This document shows, in pieces, positions 6,235 to 14,099 of a stretch of DNA of 64,000 nucleotides. Every line of letters starts with the position of its first letter. The stretch's first letter is position 1. The DNA lies in the NCBI GenBank assembly GCA_017537175.1, contig JAFYLH010000024.1:1-64000 (forward strand). The letters run 5' to 3'. This stretch comes from Clostridia bacterium. Lineage in GTDB: Bacteria; Bacillota; Clostridia; Oscillospirales; CAG-272. The notes under the pieces were generated by a model. The model was not told the DNA's origin. It was given only the letters and a program-made list of their open reading frames with translations, and did not search any database. The position numbers and the translations under genes are program-made.

Positions 6235-8016
6235 ATGTTAGACTCTATTATCGCATCAATAAACGATGCCCTCTATACCTATATACTTATAATTGCATTG
6301 GTATTGGGCGGACTGTACTTTACATTCAGAACAAAGTTTGTTCAGTTCCGTATGATTCCCGATATGTTCCGTGCTGTTTTGGAAAAGCCAAAGGACAAAA
6401 AAGGTGTTTCATCCTTTCAGGCACTCATGGTATCTACCGCTTCCCGTGTAGGTACAGGTAACATAGTAGGTGTATCCACCGCTATCTGCATGGGCGGCTA
6501 CGGTGCCGTGTTCTGGATGTGGGTAATAGCCATCATAGGCTCTGCATCTGCTTTTGTAGAAAGTACACTCGCTCAGATATATAAAAAGAAGTCTCCCGAC
6601 GGCAGCTACGGCGGTCCTGCATACTATATACAGACAGCGCTCAGATCCAGATCTCTTGCAATAATATTCTCTGTATTGCTTATACTGACCTACGGTGTGG
6701 GCTTTAATATGCTGGCATCATACAATCTTCAGTCTACTTTTTCGGGTTATAAATTCTATAACGAAAGCATTACTCCCTGGATAATCGGTATTATACTTGC
6801 TGCAATCGTGTGCTTCTGTCTTTTTGGCGGAGGTAAGCGTATAATTGCCGCTACATCCTTTATCGTTCCCTTCATGGGTGCAGGATATATAATCATTGCC
6901 CTTGTAATAACAATTATAAATTTCAAGCTCCTGCCCGGTATATTCAAAGAAATATTCGTATCAGCTTTTGATTTTAAGGCTATATTCGGAGGCTTTACAG
7001 GCTCTTGTGTAATGTACGGTATCAAAAGAGGTCTGTTCTCCAACGAAGCAGGTGTAGGCTCTGCACCCAATGCATCCGCCTCTGCTGAAGTTGATCACCC
7101 CGTAAAGCAGGGTCTGGTACAGATACTGTCGGTATTTATTGACACACTTCTTGTATGCTCCGCTACAGCATTTATGTGTCTTGCTTCAGGCGTTGCACCT
7201 ACAGCAAAGCTGTCCGGTGCTCCCTATATCCAAGAGGCAGTCAAAACCACACTTGGTGCATTTGGTCCTATATTCATTACCGTTGCAATGATCCTCTTTG
7301 CGTTTACTACCCTGCTCGGCAATCTTTTCTATGTAGAAAAATCACTTCTCTACATCAGATCAAAGACCAATGAAGTAACCAAGGACGGCACTGTGATCAC
7401 CAAAGAAAACGTTGCCATATCCATACTCCTGTCTGTTCTTACCCTTGGTATCTACAATATATATTGGAGATATATCATCATAAAGAACACAAAGGCTATA
7501 GCAAGAGATGACTCGGGCAGCTTTGGAGAGCTTATGTGCTGTTTGCTGATACCCTTTTATGCTCTGTTCTGGTGGATAAGCCGCGGAAAATCCTTAAAAA
7601 ATAATATGGACAAAATGGGGTATGACACCACTGTTGACAACAAGTTCTATATGATACTCTTCCTGATGGGTCAGGAAATGGTATGTATGGCACTTGTGCA
7701 AAATGACTTCAACAACATACCTACGACACAAAAAGAGGTTGTTCCCGCTAAAAAATCCAAATTGCTTCCCGTATCCTATATCATTGCTTCCCTGCTCATA
7801 CTGCTCGGTGCAGGTCTTTCCGCTGACCTTCTCTGGGACATTGCAGATGTTACAATGGGTGCTATGACTCTTATCAATATGCCTGTAATAATCATCCTCG
7901 GCAAATATGTCGCAAGAGCATTGAAGGACTATACCGCACAGCGTAAAAAGGGTATAAGCCCCGTATTCAAGGCAAAGAACATTTCACTTCCCCACAAAAC
8001 AGATTATTGGAGATAA
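6235..8016 (+). CDS. AGCS-family sodium:alanine/glycine symporter with an inserted DUF4234-like membrane domain
   Basis: The 593-residue protein is a polytopic inner-membrane symporter. Family motifs are RVGTGNIVGVSTAI (71-84), GGPAYYIQ (126-133) and GLFSNEAGVGSAPNA (266-280). The last family helices lie at about 510-570, followed by the usual GISPVF near the C-terminus. AGCS proteins are normally about 450-500 residues. The excess is a block at about 375-505, between the EKS-LLYI helix and the final helices. It contains SVLTLGIYNIYWRYIIIKNT and LIPFYALFWWISRGKSL, the pattern of a DUF4234 domain. It is first in an operon with a D-amino-acid aminotransferase (4-bp gap) and a cupin, which fits uptake of alanine or a similar amino acid. 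Confidence 0.88.
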   Translation: MLDSIIASINDALYTYILIIALVLGGLYFTFRTKFVQFRMIPDMFRAVLEKPKDKKGVSSFQALMVSTASRVGTGNIVGVSTAICMGGYGAVFWMWVIAIIGSASAFVESTLAQIYKKKSPDGSYGGPAYYIQTALRSRSLAIIFSVLLILTYGVGFNMLASYNLQSTFSGYKFYNESITPWIIGIILAAIVCFCLFGGGKRIIAATSFIVPFMGAGYIIIALVITIINFKLLPGIFKEIFVSAFDFKAIFGGFTGSCVMYGIKRGLFSNEAGVGSAPNASASAEVDHPVKQGLVQILSVFIDTLLVCSATAFMCLASGVAPTAKLSGAPYIQEAVKTTLGAFGPIFITVAMILFAFTTLLGNLFYVEKSLLYIRSKTNEVTKDGTVITKENVAISILLSVLTLGIYNIYWRYIIIKNTKAIARDDSGSFGELMCCLLIPFYALFWWISRGKSLKNNMDKMGYDTTVDNKFYMILFLMGQEMVCMALVQNDFNNIPTTQKEVVPAKKSKLLPVSYIIASLLILLGAGLSADLLWDIADVTMGAMTLINMPVIIILGKYVARALKDYTAQRKKGISPVFKAKNISLPHKTDYWR

Positions 8017-8020
8017 TATT

Positions 8021-8869
8021 ATGAAAAGAACAGGGTACTTTAACGGTGAGATCGGTAATCTTGATACAATGACCATCCCCCTCTGCGACCGTTCGGTATT
8101 CTACGGCGATGCTGTATACGATGCTATATTAGTTCTTGACTCAAAGCCCTTTACACTTGATATGCATCTTGACAGGCTCTACCGAAGCTGTGAGCTTGTG
8201 GGTATAGAGTTCAATATGACAAGAGAAACCCTTAAGGCTGAGATAGACAGACTACTTTGCACCCCCTGTGACAGAGAAGCTATGCTGTACATACAGGTAA
8301 CAAGGGGAAATGCGCCCCGCAAGCACGAGTTCCCTCTTGATACCAAGCCTAACCTGATAATGTATATCTCCCCCATTACCCTTCCCGGTAAGGATAAGCG
8401 TGCGACCCTTGCAAGTATAGAAGATATGCGATTTGAATACTGCAATATAAAAACGACAAATCTGATGCCAAATGTATTTGCCGCCCAGCGCGCGACCTCC
8501 CTTGGTGCCACAGAGGCTCTTATGCACCGCGGTGAACGGGTAACCGAGGCGGCTCACAGCTCTATACTTATGATAAAGGAAGGTAAAATCATAATGCCGC
8601 CCCTTGACCGTTTTATACTGCCGGGTATAACAAGGGCAATAATTACAGAGCTGTGCGATAAAGAAGGCATACCCACAGAAGAAAGGGTATTTACGGTGTC
8701 CGAGCTTATGGATGCCGATGAAATAATCCTCTGCTCCACCACAAAGAATGTTATTTTTGTGTATGAGATAGACGGTAAGGCAGTGGGAGGAAAGGCTCAA
8801 GCACTTGCAAAGAAGATACAGGATATGTTTTTTGATAAGATATACGAAGAAACAGGAGTAAGGCTATGA
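8021..8869 (+). CDS. Class IV PLP aminotransferase, D-amino-acid (D-alanine) aminotransferase type
   Basis: The protein has 282 residues, normal for the fold. The PLP lysine is K144 in NIKTTNLMPNVFA. The cofactor-supporting Glu lies in RVTEAAHSS (about 176), and the C-terminal part carries PLDRFILPGITRAII. The N-terminal YFNGEIG...MTIPLCDRSVFYGDAVYD is also typical. D-alanine aminotransferases interconvert D-alanine and D-glutamate for peptidoglycan. A branched-chain or 4-amino-4-deoxychorismate lyase role cannot be fully excluded. It lies 4 bp after the symporter and overlaps the cupin by ATGA, so it is translationally coupled. Confidence 0.85.
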   Translation: MKRTGYFNGEIGNLDTMTIPLCDRSVFYGDAVYDAILVLDSKPFTLDMHLDRLYRSCELVGIEFNMTRETLKAEIDRLLCTPCDREAMLYIQVTRGNAPRKHEFPLDTKPNLIMYISPITLPGKDKRATLASIEDMRFEYCNIKTTNLMPNVFAAQRATSLGATEALMHRGERVTEAAHSSILMIKEGKIIMPPLDRFILPGITRAIITELCDKEGIPTEERVFTVSELMDADEIILCSTTKNVIFVYEIDGKAVGGKAQALAKKIQDMFFDKIYEETGVRL

Positions 8870-9204
8870 AAATAGAAAGATCAAGAAAAGTAATCGAAAA
8901 GCGCTTTGGCGGTAAGGGTCATCTTATTGCAGACTCTATCCTTACACCTGATGAAATGTCAGGTGGCTGCCGTATGTATTCCGAGATCACCCTTGAGGTT
9001 GGCTGTTCTCTTGGAGAGCACACTCACACAGGCGAGACCGAGACCTACTTTATACTGAGCGGTAAGGGTCTTTATAACGACAACGGCAAGGAATATGAGG
9101 TCGAGGCAGGCGATGTTCTCTTCTGTGATAACGGTGAGAGTCACGCCCTTGAGAACATAGGAGAAACAGATCTTAAGTTTGTTGCACTTATATTAGAAAA
9201 ATAG
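8866..9204 (+). CDS. Small cupin-domain protein
   Basis: The protein has 112 residues and a single beta-barrel. Cupin motif 1 reads GCSLGEHTHTGETETYFILSGKG, split here as GCSLGEHTHTGETETY and FILSGKG, with metal ligands His, His and Glu. Motif 2 is AGDVLFCDNGESHALEN with the last His. It is probably a metal-binding regulator, isomerase or dioxygenase-like protein; the substrate is unknown. Its ATG overlaps the aminotransferase stop. The operon seems to end at the palindrome 9213-9247. Confidence 0.8.
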   Translation: MKIERSRKVIEKRFGGKGHLIADSILTPDEMSGGCRMYSEITLEVGCSLGEHTHTGETETYFILSGKGLYNDNGKEYEVEAGDVLFCDNGESHALENIGETDLKFVALILEK

Positions 9205-9212
9205 ATTTATGC

Positions 9213-9249
9213 TATACCCCTTGACAATTTTGCTGTCAAGGGGTATAAT
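9213..9249 (+). promoter_or_regulatory. Promoter of the TPP-controlled operon, embedded in a perfect inverted repeat
   Basis: TTGACA (9221-9226), 17-nt spacer, TATAAT (9244-9249). The 14-bp arms TATACCCCTTGACA (9213-9226) and TGTCAAGGGGTATA (9234-9247) are exact complements with a 7-nt loop, so the -35 box and most of the -10 box lie in opposite arms. The hairpin may also terminate the upstream cupin operon, although there is no long T-run. Confidence 0.8.
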
Positions 9250-9256
9250 TGTCCTG

Positions 9257-9346
9257 TACAAAGGGGAGCTGAGTTACCTCGGCTGAGATCAAGCGTTGAG
9301 CTTGGGACCCATAACCTGATCCGGATAATGCCGGCGGAGGGAAATA
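9257..9346 (+). promoter_or_regulatory. TPP riboswitch (THI element)
   Basis: It carries conserved THI-box parts in order: AAAGGGGAGCTGAG, CGGCTGAGATCAAG, GGACCCATAACCTGATCC and GGATAATGCCGGCGGAGGGA. A hairpin terminator follows, and then genes for thiamine or precursor uptake. It is expected to stop expression when thiamine pyrophosphate is bound. Confidence 0.95.
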
Positions 9347-9359
9347 GTGACACTATTTC

Positions 9360-9394
9360 GAGGTCTTCCGACGGGGAGACCTCATTTTTAATTT
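9360..9394 (+). terminator. Riboswitch-controlled attenuator
   Basis: GAGGTCT (9360-9366) pairs with AGACCTC (9377-9383) and is followed by ATTTTTAATTT. It sits between the TPP aptamer and the first gene. Confidence 0.85.
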
Positions 9395-9414
9395 CTTTTG
9401 AAAGGGGAATTATT

Positions 9415-9711
9415 ATGAATTTAACCAGTGCGGCAATTCAGATATTGCCTATGAACGCAGATGACCGTGAGGTTATCCGCATAGTTGACGAGGCTATTGC
9501 TTTTATCAAGAGCTTTGGACTTCATACCGTGGTCGGTCCCTTCGAGACTACGGTTGAGGGCGACTATGATACAATAATGAAGATCATATCAGAGGTTACA
9601 AGAATATCTCTTAAGGCAGGGGCCGAGGAGATAATGACCTACGTAAAGATCTGTGCAAAAAATGACGGAGATGTACTGACTATCAATGAAAAAACAGAAA
9701 AGCATAACTGA
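9415..9711 (+). CDS. Thiamine-binding protein, MTH1187/YkoF-like
   Basis: The protein has 98 residues. It reads TSAAIQILPMN, then AIAFIKSFGLHTVVGPFETTVEGDYD, split here as AIAFIKSFGLHTV and VGPFETTVEGDYD, then MKIISEVTRISLKAGAEEIMT. This is the ferredoxin-like fold found in single (MTH1187) or tandem (YkoF) form, which binds thiamine or its precursors. ATG at 9415 follows AAAGGGGAA. An upstream in-frame ATG at 9328 would begin inside the aptamer and is rejected. It is first in the TPP-riboswitch operon and overlaps the permease gene by 26 bp. Confidence 0.85.
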   Translation: MNLTSAAIQILPMNADDREVIRIVDEAIAFIKSFGLHTVVGPFETTVEGDYDTIMKIISEVTRISLKAGAEEIMTYVKICAKNDGDVLTINEKTEKHN

Positions 9712-10444
9712 CATTCTGTTGCCCCTTGGGGTATTTGCGCTTATTGCAGTACTCTGGTTTGTAATAACCGGTACAGAGGTAGTTCCCGGCTTTCTGCTGC
9801 CCTCGCCCACAAAGGTGGCAATAGCCTTTGTAAAGGATATTCCCACAATTATGGGACATACAGGCTACACTATTGCAGAATCGGTAATAGGTATGGGTAT
9901 AAGTATAGTCATAGCCTTTTTTGCCGCTGTGATAATGGACAAATTTGCCTGTATAAAAAAGGCATTCTATCCCCTGCTTGTGGTAACACAGACTATTCCC
10001 GCAATTGCCATAGCACCTATCCTTGTGTTATGGTTTGGCTTTGGCATTGCTCCTAAGGTAATACTTATAGTAATAGTCTGCTTTTTCCCTGTTGCTGTGG
10101 GTTTTCTCGACGGATTTGCCTCTGTTGATGCAGATGAGATAAAGCTGCTTTGCAGTATGGGTGCAAACAACATTCAGATATTCAGACATTTAAAGCTGCC
10201 ACGCAGCCTTCCGCACTTTTTTGCGGGATTTAAGGTGTCCTCATCATACTGTATCGTGTCCGCCGTCATCAGCGAATGGTTGGGCGGCACCAACGGATTG
10301 GGTGTGTACCTGAACAGAGTAAGAAGCTCTTATGACTATGACAAGATGTTTGCCGTTATAATACTTGTTTCGGTATTAAGTCTTATGGTTATGGCTGTAA
10401 TTTCTGTTCTGGAAAAGAAACTGATGCCTTACCGTGATAAATAA
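9686..10444 (+). CDS. thiX: ABC importer permease for thiamine precursor (ThiX-type)
   Basis: The 252-residue protein has about six transmembrane segments. The permease loop that contacts the ATPase is visible as ADEIKLLCSMGANNIQIF followed by KLPRSLPHFFAGFKVS, the EAA-type motif of the SsuC/TauC/ThiX family. The start overlaps the previous gene by 26 bp. With the ThiY-like receptor, the ATPase and the TPP riboswitch, it most likely imports hydroxymethylpyrimidine or a related thiamine precursor (inference from context). Confidence 0.85.
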   Translation: MKKQKSITDILLPLGVFALIAVLWFVITGTEVVPGFLLPSPTKVAIAFVKDIPTIMGHTGYTIAESVIGMGISIVIAFFAAVIMDKFACIKKAFYPLLVVTQTIPAIAIAPILVLWFGFGIAPKVILIVIVCFFPVAVGFLDGFASVDADEIKLLCSMGANNIQIFRHLKLPRSLPHFFAGFKVSSSYCIVSAVISEWLGGTNGLGVYLNRVRSSYDYDKMFAVIILVSVLSLMVMAVISVLEKKLMPYRDK

Positions 10445-10505
10445 TTTCTTTAGCGGGAGCCCCCTTCCCTACGGTCTCACGGTATAACTAAACGGAGAAC
10501 TAAAA

Positions 10506-11483
10506 ATGAAAAAACTTATTATTTTTGTATTAGCATTAACAATGCTTTTATGCCTTGCTGCATGCGGCAGTAAGGATTCATCAAAGGATATTACCATTGT
10601 CCTTGACTGGGTACCAAACACCAATCACACAGGCTTCTATGTGGCTCTTGAAAAGGGTTACTATGAGGAGCTGGGACTTAATGTAACCATTCAGCAGCCC
10701 CCCGAGGACGGAGCTACCGCCCTTGTGGCAAGCGGCAGAGCAGAGTTCGGTATAGACTTTCAGGACTATCTTGCTCCTGCCTATGCCAAGGACTCTCCCA
10801 TGCCTGTGACTGCGGTTGCGGCACTTATCCAGCACAACACCTCAGGTATAATTTCTATGGCTGACAAGGGTATCACCTCCCCTAAAATGATGGAGGGTCA
10901 CTCCTATGCCACTTGGGATCTGCCTACGGAAAAGGCGATCATAAGATCCTGTATGGAGTGTGAGGGCGGTGATTTTGATAAGGTCGAGCTTATACCCTCC
11001 ACCGTTACAGACACCCTCACCGCAATACAGACAAATGTTGACTCTGTATGGATATACTATGCCTGGGACGGAGTTGCCTGCGATGTCAAGGGTCTTGACA
11101 CCAACTACTTTGCCTTTGCGGACATTGACCCCGCCTTTGACTTCTACACTCCTGTTATAGTGGCAAACAATGATTACCTTGAAAAGCATCCCGACAGCGC
11201 AAGGGCATTCCTTGAGGCTACTAAAAGGGGCTACGAGGATGCAATATCAAACCCCGAGGAAGCAGCCGACATCCTCTGTAAGCACGCCCCCGAGCTTGAC
11301 CGTGATATAGTCGTGGCAAGTCAGATGTGGTTGGCGGATCAGTATATTGCAGATGCAGACAGCTGGGGTGTGTTTGATGCAGACAGATGGAATGCATTTT
11401 TTGACTACCTCTGGGACAACAAGCTTATAGAAAAGGAAATTGCAGATAACCACGGCTTTACAAACGATTATCTGCCCAAATAA
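10506..11483 (+). CDS. thiY: ABC importer substrate-binding lipoprotein, NMT1/THI5-like (ThiY-type)
   Basis: The 325-residue protein has a lipoprotein signal with lipobox CLAAC at about residue 20. The NMT1/THI5-like fold shows DITIVLDWVPNTNHTGFYVA, KGYYEELGLNVTIQQPPE and SGRAEFGIDFQDYL. The long acidic C-terminal helices (DADRWNAFFDYLWDNKLI) are also typical. It is anchored outside the membrane and delivers a pyrimidine-type thiamine precursor to ThiX (family knowledge plus the riboswitch context). The 61 bp before it contain only its ribosome binding site region. Confidence 0.88.
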   Translation: MKKLIIFVLALTMLLCLAACGSKDSSKDITIVLDWVPNTNHTGFYVALEKGYYEELGLNVTIQQPPEDGATALVASGRAEFGIDFQDYLAPAYAKDSPMPVTAVAALIQHNTSGIISMADKGITSPKMMEGHSYATWDLPTEKAIIRSCMECEGGDFDKVELIPSTVTDTLTAIQTNVDSVWIYYAWDGVACDVKGLDTNYFAFADIDPAFDFYTPVIVANNDYLEKHPDSARAFLEATKRGYEDAISNPEEAADILCKHAPELDRDIVVASQMWLADQYIADADSWGVFDADRWNAFFDYLWDNKLIEKEIADNHGFTNDYLPK

Positions 11484-11484
11484 T

Positions 11485-12201
11485 ATGAACTACATTCTCA
11501 CAGCAGAGGGTATCTCAAAGACCTTCGATGACAAAACAATATTCAGCGGACTTGATATACACCTGCCCGAGGGTAAGACGGTGGCGCTCCTTGGCCCCAG
11601 CGGCATAGGCAAGACCACCCTTATGAATATTCTTTCCGGAGTTATGTTGCCGGATCGCGGTAAGGTCACCCTGTGCGGTGAGGATATCACAGGTAAGCCG
11701 GGTCATATAAGCTATATGCAGCAAAAGGATCTGCTCCTGCCCTATTATACCGTGCTTCACAATGTTGCGCTGCCCCTTATAATAAAGGGGGTAAAAAAGA
11801 AGGAGGCAATGGAAAGAGCAAGGCAGTACTTTGATTTCTTTGGCTTACAGGGTTATGAAAACAAGTACCCAAGCGAGCTGTCCGGTGGTATGCGTCAGCG
11901 CGCGGCTCTGCTAAGAACCTACATCCAGTCGGATAAGGTAGTATTGCTTGACGAGCCCTTTGGCGCCCTTGATGCCGTGACCAGAGCCAAAATGCAGAAA
12001 TGGTATCTTGAAATTTCCAAAGAGCTTGGACTGTCAACGGTCATAATAACCCACGATACCGACGAGGCTCTTATACTTGCAGACAAGGTCTATGTTATGG
12101 GCGAGGGTCTGAGGGTCATTGATATTGAAAATAAGCCTGATGACTTTGAGCTGACAGAGGAGTTTATAAGACTTAAGAAGGAGATAGTCTCGCTTTTATA
12201 A
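11485..12201 (+). CDS. thiZ: ABC importer ATPase (ThiZ-type)
   Basis: The protein has 238 residues. Walker A is GPSGIGKTT (37-45), the signature is LSGGMRQR (132-139), Walker B is VVLLDEPFGALD (about 152-163), and the H-loop is IITHDTDEA. The start codon lies 1 bp after the ThiY stop. An upstream in-frame ATG would overlap thiY and is not needed. It is the last gene of the riboswitch operon. Tandem GTTAGGA heptamers begin at the base after its stop codon. Confidence 0.88.
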   Translation: MNYILTAEGISKTFDDKTIFSGLDIHLPEGKTVALLGPSGIGKTTLMNILSGVMLPDRGKVTLCGEDITGKPGHISYMQQKDLLLPYYTVLHNVALPLIIKGVKKKEAMERARQYFDFFGLQGYENKYPSELSGGMRQRAALLRTYIQSDKVVLLDEPFGALDAVTRAKMQKWYLEISKELGLSTVIITHDTDEALILADKVYVMGEGLRVIDIENKPDDFELTEEFIRLKKEIVSLL

Positions 12202-12436
12202 GTTAGGAGTGAGGAGTTAGGAGTTAGGAGTTAAGGTTGCTTTTCGTCAATAAGACGAAAAGCTACTAAATAATTTTATTTTTTGTCACAAGTAATTTGA
12301 TTAAAGATAACATTTTGCTGTTAGAAGTGTAATATCGCTTATGAAACAAAAAAACAATATGATTGATCTAAAAAACGGTTGTCGCTTGACAACCGTTTTT
12401 TCCTTAACTCCTAACTCCTAACTCCTAACTCCTAAT
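12202..12436. repeat. 235-bp inverted module: five GTTAGGA heptamers at each end, a hairpin inside each
   Basis: Left end (12202-12236): GTTAGGA GTGAGGA GTTAGGA GTTAGGA GTTAAGG, then hairpin GCTTTTCGTC-aataa-GACGAAAAGC (12239-12263). Right end (12402-12436): CCTTAAC, then TCCTAAC three times and TCCTAAT, preceded by hairpin AAAAACGGTTGTC-gctt-GACAACCGTTTTT. The AT-rich middle (12264-12369) has no convincing gene. The two ends are inverted copies in layout and in heptamer sequence. Confidence 0.8.
12370..12401 (+). terminator. Intrinsic terminator inside the inverted heptamer module
   Basis: AACGGTTGTC-gctt-GACAACCGTT with a six-T tail, followed directly by CCTTAAC. Confidence 0.85.
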
Positions 12437-12529
12437 TAATTATTATCTATTATTAACAATTTGTTGTTGATTTTATTGTGCATTAGTGCTACAATCATCC
12501 TTTGGTATTTTATTAATTAAAGAAGGTTT

Positions 12530-13906
12530 ATGATGTTTAAAGACTTATTTACACTTTCAGAAGAAATGACAGAGTTTGTTCCTGTTTTTGTGATCTGTGT
12601 AGCCGTGCTTGCGGGACTTTTGCTCTCCCGTCTGGCAAAGCTTTTAAAGCTTCCCGCGGTTACCGCATACCTTGTGGCGGGTATCCTTATCGGTCCCCTT
12701 GTCCTTGGCAGACTGGGCATCCCCGGTGTCGGCTTTGAGTCCTTTGATGCCGTTGAGGCCTTTGGGGTGTTCTCTGAGGTGGCTCTTGGCTTTATTGCCT
12801 TTACCATCGGTAATGAGTTCCGTGTTTCACAGCTCAAGGCTATCGGTAAGCAGGCTACGGTAATTGCCATCGTTCAGGCTCTTATGGCTACGCTTCTGGT
12901 CGATGCATCACTTATAGGACTTCACTTCCTTATGCCCGACAAGCTCTCCTTGCCCGTGGCAATAGTTTTAGGTGCGGTTGCAACAGCTACAGCTCCTGCC
13001 GCTACCCTTATGGTTATCCGTCAGTACAAGGCAAAGGGTAAGCTCACCGATATTCTGCTCCCCGTTGTTGCCCTTGACGATGCTATAGGTCTTGTGGTAT
13101 TTGCGGTATCCTTTGGTATTGCAAAGGCTATGGGCGACGGTCATGTTGATCTTATATCAATAATAGTAAATCCCTTGCTGGAGATAATCTGCTCCCTTGC
13201 CTTAGGTGTTGTAATGGGTATACTCTTTACTCTTGTAGAGAGAATATTCTCCTCCAACAGTAAGCGTATGGCTGTGGCTATCACCTTTGTTCTGGCAACG
13301 GTTGCTCTTTCCAAGTTCGATTTTGAATTCGGTAAGGTTCAGATAGGCTTCTCCTCTCTGCTTGTTTGTATGATGCTGGGAACGGTGTTCTGCAACCTGT
13401 GTGATTTCTCTGAGGATATGATGGGCCGTACCGACAAATGGAGCGCACCTCTGCTGGTTCTCTTCTTTGTTATCAGCGGTGCGGAGCTGGATCTCACGGT
13501 GTTCTGTGATATAAAGATCATTGCTATTGGTGTTGTATACATAATCTTCCGTTGTCTCGGTAAGTACTTTGGCTCTTATATCAGCGCAAAGTGGACCAAG
13601 TGCGATGATAACATCTGTAAATACCTGGGTATCACCCTTTTCCCCCAGGCGGGAGTTGCCATCGGTATGGCAAGTATGGCAGCACAGGAGCTGAGCGCGG
13701 GCGGTATAGGTATGACCATCAGCAACATCTGTCTCTTTGCAGTGCTTATCTATGAGCTCTTTGGACCTATGCTCACAAAGATCTCTCTTATCAAGGCAGG
13801 CGAAATTGATCTTAAGCCTGTTAAGCTCAAGCATGATCATATTGTCCCCGACCACCAGCGTCCCGAGGATAGACACGAAAGAAGAAAGCAGATGCATAAG
13901 CAGTAA
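12530..13906 (+). CDS. Monovalent cation:proton antiporter, CPA2/Kef-like
   Basis: The 458-residue protein has about twelve transmembrane helices. The early segment VTAYLVAGILIGPLVLGRLG matches the N-terminal fold of CPA2 antiporters. A second segment, GAVATATAPAATLMV, and VVALDDAIGLVVFAVSFG carry the ion-site Asp pair (DD). There is no regulatory TrkA-N domain; the tail is short, basic and His-rich (HDHIVPDHQRPEDRHERR). Transport of Na+ or K+ against H+ is expected; the ion cannot be decided here. Ribosome binding site AAGAAGG precedes ATGATG, and either Met may start. A terminator follows at 13919. Confidence 0.82.
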   Translation: MMFKDLFTLSEEMTEFVPVFVICVAVLAGLLLSRLAKLLKLPAVTAYLVAGILIGPLVLGRLGIPGVGFESFDAVEAFGVFSEVALGFIAFTIGNEFRVSQLKAIGKQATVIAIVQALMATLLVDASLIGLHFLMPDKLSLPVAIVLGAVATATAPAATLMVIRQYKAKGKLTDILLPVVALDDAIGLVVFAVSFGIAKAMGDGHVDLISIIVNPLLEIICSLALGVVMGILFTLVERIFSSNSKRMAVAITFVLATVALSKFDFEFGKVQIGFSSLLVCMMLGTVFCNLCDFSEDMMGRTDKWSAPLLVLFFVISGAELDLTVFCDIKIIAIGVVYIIFRCLGKYFGSYISAKWTKCDDNICKYLGITLFPQAGVAIGMASMAAQELSAGGIGMTISNICLFAVLIYELFGPMLTKISLIKAGEIDLKPVKLKHDHIVPDHQRPEDRHERRKQMHKQ

Positions 13907-13918
13907 TAAAACAATTAC

Positions 13919-13956
13919 AGAGGATTTTCGCTTTGTCGGAAATCTTCTTTTTTTGT
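13919..13956 (+). terminator. Terminator of the antiporter gene
   Basis: AGAGGATTTTC / GAAATCTTCT stem with a seven-T tail. Confidence 0.8.
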
Positions 13957-13986
13957 TTTAACATATCAACCACTCGTTGAACGATA

Positions 13987-14015
13987 TTTACATACGCACC
14001 AAGCTGTGATACAAT
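13987..14015 (+). promoter_or_regulatory. Promoter of the metallophosphatase-SLH gene
   Basis: TTTACA (13987-13992), 17-nt spacer, TACAAT (14010-14015). The 5' leader would be about 80 nt. Confidence 0.6.
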
Positions 14016-14099
14016 GTAATAAACATAATCTTGCACATAAAGTTGCGAATATGTTTTTATATATGATATCATATACTTATTACAATCGGAGGTGAATTA

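Noticed and set aside
9328..9414. Upstream start for the thiamine-binding protein
   Set aside because: It begins in the riboswitch aptamer and passes through the attenuator. The ATG at 9415 has a proper ribosome binding site.
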